Positions 1 through 8,348 of a stretch of 64,000 nucleotides of DNA are shown here, one piece after another (the stretch's first letter is position 1; each line of letters begins with the position of its first letter). The position numbers and the translations under genes are program-made. Source of the DNA: a virus; the IMG/VR virus record IMGVR_UViG_3300046323_000587, positions 162,481 to 226,480 of that record; one strand, 5' to 3'. The notes below the pieces were generated by a model. It made no database searches and was not told the origin of the DNA. It was given only the letters and a program-made list of their open reading frames with translations.

Positions 1-1251
1 TGTTCCGTAAAAAGTTCTTACAGATTCGTTATCTAAATTTCCAAAACTTCCAGCTGGTTGATCTGGTCTCTCAATATTATTAGTAAAAGGGGTTTTAGTA
101 CTTACTAATAAAGGAGAAATATGTTTAGAATTTTTTACATATTTATCAGGTATATATTTATGAGCATTGACACCTTCGTAAATTGATAATGGGTCAAATC
201 TTTTAAGAGATTCTTCATATTGTTCTTTTAATTCATTATTTTTTCTATTTAAATGTAAATCTCTTATTATAGAACTTGCTTCTGGAGTATAAGTGTAAGC
301 ATATTTTTTATCTGGAGTAGCCCAAAATAGTTCTAAATTTTTACTATATTCTGGTTTTACACGTACTTCTCCTTTTTCGGCTCTTTCTGAATTTGATTTA
401 CTTCCACCTCTATAATAAATATCTTGTACTTTACTACCCTTTAATTCTTTTTGTGCTTGTTCTGATTTAGTAGAAAGATAAAGTGCATCTGCTATATCAT
501 CATCTTTTGTATTTAAATCTTTATAATACTCTCTAGCACCAGGAATTTCATCTTTTATTTGTCCATACAATTTACTACCTCTATCAACTTCAATACCTTG
601 TTCTTTTGCTTGTTTAAGAAAATCAGTAAACATTTCAGTATTACTTACATAATCTTTAATAACAGGTTTAAATGTCTTTGCAGCATCTCCAGCTAATCCA
701 AATAATGGTAATACTCCTGCTAATGTCAATGGTGAAATTTTACCTGTTGATTTATATTCTTTCCAAGCATCAGAAGCACCTTTAACATCTCCAATTACTG
801 GTAACATATCTGCAACAGTATTAACAATAGATTTACTTACAGCTTTGTTATCCATTGTTTTATCAAGTTTATCTTTTGTATTAGGAACATTCACATTACC
901 TAATGTAGCAGTAGTATTCTTTTGTCTAGGTAAAAGATTAGCTTCTTGTGATTGTCTTTGAGACATACCAAATCCACTAGCATTACCGCCACGTTCTTTT
1001 TCTATACGTCTCTGAATAGCTAATCTCGTACTCATATCATCACCTTGTTCTTCTGATAGTTTTTCAATCTCTTGTTGTTGTTCTCTTTTATCAGATAATA
1101 AACCTTTATTGATTTTAAATTCAAAATAGCTGATTGCTCTACTATTTTTATGCTTAATAGCATTAGCATACATATTTCTTTCAACTGGTGAAAGATGCTT
1201 ATTAGCACCAACTTGTAATGCTTGTTTATCTCCGTCTTGATATTTATTCAT
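1..1251 (-). CDS. Partial gene: tagged multidomain protein with pretoxin-like and ART-like regions
   Basis: The frame is open from ATG at 1251 to the window edge, giving at least 417 codons; the C-terminus lies outside. Residues 14-70 (GANKHLSPVERNMY, then FKINKGLLSDKREQQQEIEKLSE) match the N-terminus of the 6174-7172 protein, so the two share a domain. Residues 142-195 are Gly/hydrophobic helices (DMLPVIGDVKGASDAW, PLTLAGVLPLFGLAGDAAK) resembling pretoxin regions of polymorphic toxins. Residues 278-321 hold IYYRGG and, about 28 residues on, LFWATPDKKYAYTYT, which resembles the YRG and F-x-(T/S) signatures of ADP-ribosyltransferase-like polyvalent domains. The enzyme call is inference, because the region with the catalytic glutamate is off the window. 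The start is MNKYQDGDK, a short form of the tag seen in neighbouring genes. Last visible gene of the minus-strand cassette. Confidence 0.75.
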   Translation of the reverse strand, partial: MNKYQDGDKQALQVGANKHLSPVERNMYANAIKHKNSRAISYFEFKINKGLLSDKREQQQEIEKLSEEQGDDMSTRLAIQRRIEKERGGNASGFGMSQRQSQEANLLPRQKNTTATLGNVNVPNTKDKLDKTMDNKAVSKSIVNTVADMLPVIGDVKGASDAWKEYKSTGKISPLTLAGVLPLFGLAGDAAKTFKPVIKDYVSNTEMFTDFLKQAKEQGIEVDRGSKLYGQIKDEIPGAREYYKDLNTKDDDIADALYLSTKSEQAQKELKGSKVQDIYYRGGSKSNSERAEKGEVRVKPEYSKNLELFWATPDKKYAYTYTPEASSIIRDLHLNRKNNELKEQYEESLKRFDPLSIYEGVNAHKYIPDKYVKNSKHISPLLVSTKTPFTNNIERPDQPAGSFGNLDNESVRTFYGT

Positions 1252-1256
1252 TGTCG

Positions 1257-3404
1257 TTATTTATTTAATAATTTTATATTCTTTAAGAACTTCTGTTTAT
1301 CAATATTAATCTTATCTTTCTTTAAATCTTTTAATACATAATCAGAGATTTCTTTTCTATTAGACTTATTTTTCACTTTATTAAGAATTGTAGTAATTCC
1401 TGAAATCATTTCTTTAATGTCTGATGTATTCTTTCCTCCTTTACTATACTTTAAAGGTTTTTTAAGTAACAACTCTTTTGGTTTCTTTACTACTTTGCCT
1501 ACATAATCTATCAAATCAGGTTCAATAATAGAGTGAGCTTCGTGTTCAACTGTACCAGGAATTTTATATCTTAGATTGTTCCCAATTTTATCGTACAATA
1601 TTTGTTTTGGTAGAAAAGAAAAATCATTAGTATTTTGAATACCAGTAAAGTATTTTGTTAATTCTGGAATATTATCCATTATCCAATCAGCTGAATTTTG
1701 ATTTGCATTATGATAATTATCAATAATTTCTTTTGTATGGCTTGTTTGAGGTTCTCTATTTAATTCATTTCCAATATGAGTTGTTTTACTTACTTTTTGT
1801 AAAGCGTGAGGAATTTCACTAATTAAATCTTGATAAGAATTTGGATTAACTGTAATCTTGTGTTCTATAGGGGTATAAAAAGCTCTTGTATTATTTTTAT
1901 TTAATTCAATTTCTGGATTTCCTGATTCTTCTAACAGTTGTTTAATCCTAACTTTATGAGAAGGAAGTAAATTTGAGTTAGACAGCAATTTATTTAAATT
2001 ATCTTTTGTCATTTGTTTTATAGAACTTAACTCTATCTTACTTCCTTTTTGAAATTTCATTAAAAATTTAAGTTTGTTTCCTTTTTTATATATTTGATTT
2101 TGTTGTTCTGGTGAACTAGACTTATTTAAATAAGAATTTATTCCAACTGCTGGTAAAGCTACTGCTGGTAATTTATTCATTGCAGAAACAAATTTTTTCT
2201 TGTCTTTAAGGTAACTTAATAAATCTTTTTTATCTTGTGAGAAGTTATTAAAGTTATTGTCTATATCTTGTTCTGTAAGTAATTTATAAGGATCTTTAGG
2301 ATTTATTTGATGTCTAATTTCTTGCATTCTTGCGGATATCTCTGTAGGTTTTAAAAGATATTCAGCATTTCTATAGTTTTTATCTTTATCTAAAATTTCA
2401 TTAAATTCATATAAAGGTTTATCTGAATGTAATTTTTTATAATTATCTCGAATATTGTCTAAATCAGTATTTCCATTTTCTGAAAATCCGTCAAGCAATA
2501 ATTTTTCTTGTTTTGGGTATATTAAATTATTACTTTGAGTTCTATTATGATCTAATTCATGTATTCCAGTATTTTTTATATCTGGCATACTAGGATCTAA
2601 AAAAACATTTGTTTCTGCTTTAACTATTTTATCTGTTGTTTTATTTAAATTAGGTATAGCAGAATATATTTCTTTATTTTCTATTGGAGTATCTCCTAAT
2701 AAAGGATAGTGTACGCCCATATTACCTTGTAATATATCTTGATCCTTAGTAAGTTGTGGTGTAATTGCATTAGTTCTTTTTCTCATTTTAGCTATATCTT
2801 CATTTATATACCCTACTGCTAAGGCCCTTCTTTCAAATTCTGGACTATTAATTTGTTTTCTGTATGCTTCTGTACCAGCATTTAATTCTTTTTGTGCAGA
2901 AGATTTAGTTAAATTATTTTTTAACTCTAAAGCAGCTTCTTTTACTTCTTTACCAAATTGATTTAATTTCTTTTTAGTTACTGTAACAACTGGTTTTACT
3001 ACATTTTTAGCTAAATTGGTTATTTTTTGTACACCTTTTTGAGCTAATTTTTTAACTACTGCTTTACCTAATAAACTTGTACCTCCAGTTAAAGCAGTTT
3101 CAGCTATTTGTTCAAAAGTATCATCTGGATTAATTTTACCTGTTGCCATACCAGTTTTAGCATCAATTAAGCCTTTATTAATTTTATCTTGTCTAGAGCC
3201 TTCTACAACTCTATTTGAAGCTTCTTTAGCTTTTTGTATCAATTCCCTATTAAGAAATACTCCTACATCATTTTTACCTTTACTAGGATTGTTTTGAGAT
3301 TCCCATAAAGAACGTGGTTTGTTGTTTCCTGTACGTTTAATATATTGTTCATAAGTCTCTACTGTTTTAGCAGGAAACTGAAATTTCTTGTATGATTTAA
3401 TCAT
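1257..3404 (-). CDS. Large HExxH metalloprotease-type protein with internal KGGKL-like tag (cargo/effector candidate)
   Basis: 715 residues. HELDH at residues 282-286 is a zinc-protease HExxH motif; downstream NAEYLLKPTEISAR (346-359) supplies a conserved Glu in an E-x-x-AR context. The same arrangement occurs in the proteases at 7509-8303 and 9290-10740. Residues 95-145 are hydrophobic/basic, like a pretoxin segment, and follow a KINKGL patch (74-79) shared with two neighbours. Residues 440-457 (KKGNKLKFLMKFQKGSKI) contain the full form of the tag that other proteins carry at one end. A second catalytic-looking region follows, with SEIPHALQ (529-536) and VEHEAH (619-624), of unknown activity. 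The start is MIKSYKKFQ, also tag-like. The gene overlaps the upstream gene by 8 bp and lies 5 bp from the next. Protease chemistry is likely; substrate and location are unknown. Confidence 0.8.
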   Translation of the reverse strand: MIKSYKKFQFPAKTVETYEQYIKRTGNNKPRSLWESQNNPSKGKNDVGVFLNRELIQKAKEASNRVVEGSRQDKINKGLIDAKTGMATGKINPDDTFEQIAETALTGGTSLLGKAVVKKLAQKGVQKITNLAKNVVKPVVTVTKKKLNQFGKEVKEAALELKNNLTKSSAQKELNAGTEAYRKQINSPEFERRALAVGYINEDIAKMRKRTNAITPQLTKDQDILQGNMGVHYPLLGDTPIENKEIYSAIPNLNKTTDKIVKAETNVFLDPSMPDIKNTGIHELDHNRTQSNNLIYPKQEKLLLDGFSENGNTDLDNIRDNYKKLHSDKPLYEFNEILDKDKNYRNAEYLLKPTEISARMQEIRHQINPKDPYKLLTEQDIDNNFNNFSQDKKDLLSYLKDKKKFVSAMNKLPAVALPAVGINSYLNKSSSPEQQNQIYKKGNKLKFLMKFQKGSKIELSSIKQMTKDNLNKLLSNSNLLPSHKVRIKQLLEESGNPEIELNKNNTRAFYTPIEHKITVNPNSYQDLISEIPHALQKVSKTTHIGNELNREPQTSHTKEIIDNYHNANQNSADWIMDNIPELTKYFTGIQNTNDFSFLPKQILYDKIGNNLRYKIPGTVEHEAHSIIEPDLIDYVGKVVKKPKELLLKKPLKYSKGGKNTSDIKEMISGITTILNKVKNKSNRKEISDYVLKDLKKDKINIDKQKFLKNIKLLNK

Positions 3405-4188
3405 TGTTGTCTAATTTAAATTTATATAAAGAAAATAATTTTCCTCCTTTTGAGTAAGCAGGTATTACAAATGCAGCTCCAGAAAACCCTTTTGCATAAG
3501 TATTGTAATCTTTCCACTGAGCTGTAGACAATTGATTTTTACTATTTGCTTTTGGTTTTGCTGAATATCTTCCCATATCTTGATAAGTAAAATGCAGATC
3601 TTTTGGATTTAATTCATAATCTTTAATAATTTGTTCTCCTTGTTCTTTTAAAACTTCTGGAATTCCAGATACATCTATACCTATTTGTTTACCATTTTTA
3701 TCAGTAAAGAGATAAGTTACGCTTCCTCCACTAAATCTAGAAAAATTTTGATTTCCTGTACTAGATATACTTGTTTCTTGACCTTTTTTTGTTGGAATAT
3801 AATTAGATTTTTGTCCAATTTGCCAACCTGTAGACTTTCCTTTATTATTCCAGTCTATGTTTGCAAAAGAGTTAGATCTAACTGGTAATTTACTATCGTA
3901 ACCTTCTTCGTCTAAATATTTTTTGTTATTTAAATCAATTCCTTTTATATCTTTAAATTTTTTATACCTAACTAAATATTCTCCATTGAGTTGTTTTTTA
4001 TGTTGAGCTATATAAGTATCGGGAGTTTGTGGAATATCTGGTAAAAATATATCTTCGTACTTAGATTTTACTGGACCACTTTTCCAATCACTATGTTGTT
4101 TTGTATTTTTTTGATTTGGTGTAATGTCTCCGTCCATAATAAAATGAGATACACCTAATACATTATTTAATGTACTATCTTTAGACAT
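3397..4188 (-). CDS. Tagged hypothetical protein (C-terminal SKGGKLFSLYKFK)
   Basis: 263 residues with no fold that I recognise. The N-terminal half is hydrophilic and contains LPDIPQTPDTY, similar to APDIPTYDTP in the protease at 9757-10740. The centre (RFSGGSVTYLFTDKNGKQIGIDVSG) looks like beta strands. The C-terminus SKGGKLFSLYKFKLDNND is a clear copy of the cassette's basic Gly-Gly tag. The start ATG overlaps by 8 bp the end of the broken gene upstream, and its own end overlaps the next gene by 8 bp, so translation is probably coupled along the three genes. Function unknown; the tag and neighbours suggest a cargo protein. Confidence 0.75.
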   Translation of the reverse strand: MSKDSTLNNVLGVSHFIMDGDITPNQKNTKQHSDWKSGPVKSKYEDIFLPDIPQTPDTYIAQHKKQLNGEYLVRYKKFKDIKGIDLNNKKYLDEEGYDSKLPVRSNSFANIDWNNKGKSTGWQIGQKSNYIPTKKGQETSISSTGNQNFSRFSGGSVTYLFTDKNGKQIGIDVSGIPEVLKEQGEQIIKDYELNPKDLHFTYQDMGRYSAKPKANSKNQLSTAQWKDYNTYAKGFSGAAFVIPAYSKGGKLFSLYKFKLDNND

Positions 4189-4862
4189 TTCGTTTTAATT
4201 TAGGTAATACAATTGTTCTTCCTCCTGTAGAGTTATCAAAAGTTCTTTTAAAAGAGTGTAATTCTCCATTTTTATCTTTAGCAACTCTTAACAATTCATA
4301 AGATTCTCTATATTTCTCTTCAGGTGTTTTTGAATTTGATTTTGAGTTTAGTTTTGAATCTGATTTTGAATTGTTGTTAGAAGTAGATTTTTTAGGCTCT
4401 ACTTTAATTAATTTTGATCCTCATCTTTTGTAGTCAATTTATCTCACCCTCGTTTCAATCCTCCTACAACAACAGTAGCGTTATCAGGAGTAAATATCGA
4501 AGTAACTCTATTTACAAATGAAGGTTCTTGATCAGTTTTGCTTGAATTTTTATTCTCGTTTTGAGAGATAAAACTATTTTCTGTAGAACTTTGTTTAAAA
4601 TTGTTTTGAGTGTTTGGTAGTCTATTAAGAGTAATAGGAGTAGTTTTTTGTCTATTTAAAATAGATTTATTTAATTCTAATCTATTTTTATTTGTGTTTT
4701 CTAAATTATTTTGTTTTAGATAATCTTGGTAAGCTTTTTCTGTTTTTGGTCCCCAAGCTCCATTTATTTTTACACCTAAAACAGACTGTATTTTTTTATT
4801 TTTTCAACACCATTTTCATTTATTTTGCCATTATTTTGAAACTTTTCTATAAATTTTTTCAT
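4181..4862 (-). pseudogene. Broken gene: tagged peptidoglycan-binding-like protein with two frameshifts and one TGA
   Basis: Reading from ATG 4862 gives MKKFIEKFQNNGKINENGVE (an N-terminal tag) and then stops. A one-base frame change in the A-rich stretch near 4795 continues as IQSVLGVKINGAWGPKTEKA, a PG_binding_1-like repeat, followed by an Asn/Ser-rich linker and VVVGGLKRG up to an in-frame TGA at 4444-4446. A second one-base change near 4425 enters a frame ending STGGRTIVLPKLKRNV, with its stop at 4181 overlapping the next start by 8 bp. Each junction needs one added base, consistent with shortened A runs. It may be a decaying gene, a programmed-frameshift gene or a sequencing artefact. 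TGA is a normal stop elsewhere (for example 55519-55521), so recoding is unlikely. Confidence 0.65.
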
Positions 4863-5185
4863 TGATTTGTTTTAATTAAATTTTAACAAAGTAATACTGA
4901 TATGAGTTTTACATCATTTTTTTTACAATATTATAAATTATTTTATTTACTCTTCCTAATAGCTAGTAGCTTTATTTTGAACCTTAGTCAAATCCTTTTA
5001 TCTTTTCAGTTTCATTTCTATTAGTTTTGTAGTTAAGTTTTAGGTTTTAATTAAGATTTAAAAGTAAAGTTTAAAATTAAATTAGAGTTCAATATTTAAA
5101 AAGTAAAAGATAAAATAAATAGAGTTCTAAATGATAATATATGAGATTTTAATTACTTTATTGAATTAATAGAGTAACCTTATTC
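4863..5185. other. Gene-free AT-rich spacer
   Basis: 323 bases with no credible coding frame between the wHTH gene and the broken tagged gene. The sequence is mostly A/T with loose repeats of AAGTTTTAG and AAAGTTTAAAAT types, plus a short palindrome AGCTAGTAGCT near 4970 followed by a T-rich stretch. I see no promoter consensus. It could carry a weak terminator or a late-promoter site, but nothing here shows it. Confidence 0.5.
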
Positions 5186-6115
5186 TTAATATTTATAATA
5201 AGTTTTAATACTAATAAAAGAAGGAAGATTAATATAAAGACATTGATTACGACCAATGAAACCAGATAAACCAGCTTCTGACATATAATTAAATATGGAA
5301 GAGTCATAAACTTGATGTTTAGTATTAATATAGTTCCTTTTTTCATCAAATAATAAACCAAGTTTTTTTAACTTATTGAAGATATTTTTAGCTTGTTGAT
5401 AAGTAACAGATTTAAGTTTTGCTAAAACACTTCTACTTGAAAAAGCAACAGGATTAATTAAATCTTTAAAATTGAATTTAGATAAATTAGAGAAGAAGCG
5501 CGAACCATATTTTGTAATATAATTATCAAAATTCTCGTTTATATGTTTAGTAAGACGAGAAATGATATTTTTATTAGCTTGATTTAATTTTTGCTCACTA
5601 GCTATGAAAATGCCTTTTTCTTTTAATTCATTCTTAACAATTTTATCAATAATAACTTTTTCTTGTTGTTTTTTATTTTGGTCAAGTGCATCTGCAATTA
5701 GAATTTCTTCTAGCATATACAAATCACCACAAGGTACTTTTAATACTCTAGTTTTAGCTACAACGATTTCTGAGTTTTCTGACCAAAATTCGTGAGTACG
5801 AAACACTTTTTTAGTAGCTTGAATAGTAAGATTATTTCCATCTAAAGTAACCCAACCAAGAGCAAGAAGATTTTTAATATGTTTTTTGACCCATTGCTCA
5901 GATGGTGTACGTAAATCACAATCATTTACTACAAATTGATTTATATTTCTAATATCAAGATATTGTGATTTATAGTTTAATATAACACCTCCAACATATA
6001 AAGCTTTCAATTTAAAAAAGAAACAAGTATTACTCATCATAGTATTGTCTAATACCAGATATCTTGATAAACCAACAGGAATAGAAATTTGAGTAACTTG
6101 TTTAATTTGTTTCAT
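5186..6115 (-). CDS. Putative DNA-binding protein with two winged-helix-like segments
   Basis: 309 residues, unrecognised family. Two segments read like winged helices: about residues 70-105 (TPSEQWVKKHIKNLLALGW followed by a VTLDGNNL wing) and about 225-262 (SSRSVLAKLKSVTYQQAKNI, then KLGLLFDEKRNYI). The layout resembles plasmid or phage replication-initiator and MarR-like proteins, so a regulator or replication role is inferred only. It lies inside the cassette of tagged cargo genes but carries no tag itself, and is followed by a 323-base spacer, so it may be a separate transcription unit. Confidence 0.7.
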   Translation of the reverse strand: MKQIKQVTQISIPVGLSRYLVLDNTMMSNTCFFFKLKALYVGGVILNYKSQYLDIRNINQFVVNDCDLRTPSEQWVKKHIKNLLALGWVTLDGNNLTIQATKKVFRTHEFWSENSEIVVAKTRVLKVPCGDLYMLEEILIADALDQNKKQQEKVIIDKIVKNELKEKGIFIASEQKLNQANKNIISRLTKHINENFDNYITKYGSRFFSNLSKFNFKDLINPVAFSSRSVLAKLKSVTYQQAKNIFNKLKKLGLLFDEKRNYINTKHQVYDSSIFNYMSEAGLSGFIGRNQCLYINLPSFISIKTYYKY

Positions 6116-6173
6116 TTTTATTATTTGTTTAAATGTTAAGAGAGTGTTATGATGTAAATATAACTAAAATAAT

Positions 6174-7172
6174 TTATCTTCTTTTGTCGAAACCAAATTT
6201 TTTTTGTTCTAGTAACAAATATATATAAGGATTTTCGTCTTGTGTATACTGTTTTTGTAAGGAACTTAATTTATTTAAAATTTCTTCTTTAGAATTTTTA
6301 TCTATATTTCTTAACTTATCAAAATCTTTGCTTAAAATTTCTTGTAAATTAGTTTTAAATACAGCTGGAGATCTTTTTTCTAATTCTGGCAATAAATTGA
6401 GGTTATTGATATAATCATCTTTAAGTTTTATTACATTTTTTAAATTATTTTTATCAGATAAAATTTTTAAAAAATTGTCGCTATCTGTAGCAGATTTTGA
6501 CATTTCAGATAAACCTATATCTGAAATATTTTTTATTGGATTAAATTTAGAGCTGATTTGCGAAACTAGTTTATTTTTTAACTGTTTCCCTAAAATAGGT
6601 ATAGTTTTTGCCCCAACAGTTATTAGTGATCCTACATCTGTCACTGGTTCAACTAAATTACTTACACCAGATATAGTATTCTCTAATGTATGTTGTTTAT
6701 TAGCTTCATTTCTTTTTTTATTGTATTGGGTTTGTTGATAAAGCTTTAAATCAGGGTCTTTAGTTTTATTTATCTTACGTTGAGCAACATAGTCTTCCTC
6801 AGTCTTTTCTGGACGGCCTGACACAGCTTCTTTAATATCTGATACAGCTAAACTAATAGAATTTCCTGATAAAGTATTATATAAAGGAATATAAGCTTTC
6901 CAAGAATTTGCATTAGATTGTTTTTCTACTAAATTTGTACCGTCTCTTTGATCTCTTCCAGATAATTCAGAAAGACGTTCAATTTCAGATTGTTGTTCTT
7001 TATTATCTTTAACTAATCCTTTATTAATCTTATTTTCAAAGTAATTTATTAATTTACTATTCTTTTTAGCAACTGCTCCTCTATACATTGCTTGTTCAGT
7101 AGCTGATAAATGTTTTTGAGCACCTTTATTCAAACCACCTAATTGATGTTTTAATATTGATTTTAATTTCAT
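6174..7172 (-). CDS. Tagged protein sharing an N-terminal domain with the left-edge gene
   Basis: 332 residues. The N-terminus MKLKSILKHQLGGLNKGAQK carries the N-terminal form of the cassette tag and continues into KHLSATEQAMYRGAVAKKNS and FENKINKGLVKDNKEQQSEI, which align closely with residues 14-70 of the gene at 1-1251. A central hydrophobic stretch (TDVGSLITVGAKTIPILG) is reminiscent of pretoxin helices. The C-terminal 140 residues are helical and charged, with no catalytic motif that I recognise. Only four bases separate it from the 7177-7494 gene. It is probably a paralogue whose C-terminal domain has been swapped; function unknown. Confidence 0.75.
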   Translation of the reverse strand: MKLKSILKHQLGGLNKGAQKHLSATEQAMYRGAVAKKNSKLINYFENKINKGLVKDNKEQQSEIERLSELSGRDQRDGTNLVEKQSNANSWKAYIPLYNTLSGNSISLAVSDIKEAVSGRPEKTEEDYVAQRKINKTKDPDLKLYQQTQYNKKRNEANKQHTLENTISGVSNLVEPVTDVGSLITVGAKTIPILGKQLKNKLVSQISSKFNPIKNISDIGLSEMSKSATDSDNFLKILSDKNNLKNVIKLKDDYINNLNLLPELEKRSPAVFKTNLQEILSKDFDKLRNIDKNSKEEILNKLSSLQKQYTQDENPYIYLLLEQKKFGFDKRR

Positions 7173-7176
7173 TGTT

Positions 7177-7494
7177 TTATAATATAAATTTTAATAAAGA
7201 ATTTAACTTACCTCCTTGTTTCCAAGTTTTAAATCTTTTATGCCAATATAAAGGACTAAATGGGTCTTTTGCTTTTGAAGAATCTTTACCTCCCATTCTA
7301 TTCCAGAAGTTATTACGTCTATCTTTATTTTTATGTTGAGTAAAATCTTCCATTCCACGAAATCCTCCTGAAACTATTTTATATTTATCACCTTTCTTTG
7401 CTAATACCTGCCACTTTTTACTTGAATCAGCTGGAGCTGTTTTCTTAACTCCTACTTTATTAAATCCTTTCTTTATATATCTTTCTGGTATCAT
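7177..7494 (-). CDS. Small basic conserved phage protein with C-terminal KGGKL tag
   Basis: 105 residues, strongly basic. It begins MIPERYIKKGFNKVGVKK and contains KWQVLAKKGDKYKIVSGG, DFTQHKNKDRR, FWNRMGG and SSKAKDPFSPLYWHKRFKTW. I recall closely similar small basic proteins from other large Bacteroidota phages, where the function is not known; this is recollection, not a search. It ends KQGGKLNSLLKFIL, the C-terminal form of the tag, and the next gene begins four bases later with the N-terminal form. A nucleic-acid-binding or virion role would fit the charge but is unproven. Confidence 0.8.
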   Translation of the reverse strand: MIPERYIKKGFNKVGVKKTAPADSSKKWQVLAKKGDKYKIVSGGFRGMEDFTQHKNKDRRNNFWNRMGGKDSSKAKDPFSPLYWHKRFKTWKQGGKLNSLLKFIL

Positions 7495-7508
7495 TTTCTA
7501 TTGATAAT

Positions 7509-8303
7509 TTAATTTATTTTAAATTTACTTAAAGAAGAAAGTTTAGCTCCTTTCTTAGCATATAATACACTAGATTTTTGTTTGTTGCTTACTAAACCAT
7601 TCATCATCTCAATAAATTTATTATCCTCAAAAGATTTAATTAAATTTCCCAGTTTCAATCCTTTATGTTTTGATTTAATCAATTCTAAATCTTCTAATTT
7701 AAACTTATCTTCTGGTTTTTTGTTAAGAAACTTTCTCATTCCCATTAACTCAGGATATAATTCGTGTTCTTGTCCATTATTAAATTGATCTACTTCTCCA
7801 GACTTAGTATAACTTTTAATATAATTCTGTAATTCAGAACTTTCATCAAAATGTGTAGAATGAGTAAATTCGTGAACACTTGTACGAGGAATAGATACAA
7901 TACCATCACCTAAAAAATCATTATATTTCTTAATAGTTTTAGGGAAGACTACAACTTGATGTTTATCTTTTAGGTAAGCTCCTGATACACCTTTATAATG
8001 ACGTTTAACTTTTTCAATATCTTCTTTTGTATATGGTGTATCATTAACAGGAGATTTTAAAAACATTTCTCGTTCTATTTCATCTTCAGGTATAACTGAA
8101 ACTGTATTTAATTTGTTTTGAATATTAGATAAAGTTGTATTAGCTTTTTTCTTGTTACCATACAACTTTATCATTTTATCTCTTGTTGTAGGATTATTAA
8201 ACCAATCTTTTACATAATTAAGATGTTCTTTTAAATCTGTTTCAGAATTTACAGAAGTATTTTGGACAGATTTTGTAGGTTTATCTTTGTCAAATTTGTT
8301 CAT
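7509..8303 (-). CDS. HExxH zinc-metalloprotease-type protein with C-terminal tag
   Basis: 264 residues. HEFTH at 144-148 is preceded by strands (QVVVFPKT, IVSIPRTSV) and followed by ELYPELMGMRKFL (181-193), whose Glu sits where the E-x-x-AR motif lies in its two relatives, so it may be the third zinc ligand. The last 16 residues, AKKGAKLSSLSKFKIN, are the cassette tag. The N-terminal 70 residues are charged and helical. There is no signal peptide. It is the smallest of three related metalloprotease genes and the best example of catalytic domain plus tag. Substrate unknown; host cell entry or lysis are possibilities but inference. Confidence 0.8.
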   Translation of the reverse strand: MNKFDKDKPTKSVQNTSVNSETDLKEHLNYVKDWFNNPTTRDKMIKLYGNKKKANTTLSNIQNKLNTVSVIPEDEIEREMFLKSPVNDTPYTKEDIEKVKRHYKGVSGAYLKDKHQVVVFPKTIKKYNDFLGDGIVSIPRTSVHEFTHSTHFDESSELQNYIKSYTKSGEVDQFNNGQEHELYPELMGMRKFLNKKPEDKFKLEDLELIKSKHKGLKLGNLIKSFEDNKFIEMMNGLVSNKQKSSVLYAKKGAKLSSLSKFKIN

Positions 8304-8348
8304 AGCATAAATTTGTTTTATATTGATTTTATTTGATTTATACGATTT

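Noticed and set aside
4444-4446. In-frame TGA read as a sign of UGA-to-Trp recoding
   Set aside because: TGA ends other genes normally (55519-55521; 25555-25557 within an ATGA overlap), and the same gene also needs two frameshifts, so a damaged gene is the simpler reading.
5158-5361. Hydrophobic minus-strand frame overlapping the start of the winged-helix gene region
   Set aside because: Very Leu/Ile-rich chance frame in AT-rich DNA in another phase of the 5186-6115 gene.
7205-7240. GGAGGT in the tag codons (KQGGK) as a Shine-Dalgarno for the next gene
   Set aside because: It lies more than 30 bases from the next ATG, and genes in this window use A/T-rich leaders without Shine-Dalgarno sequences.
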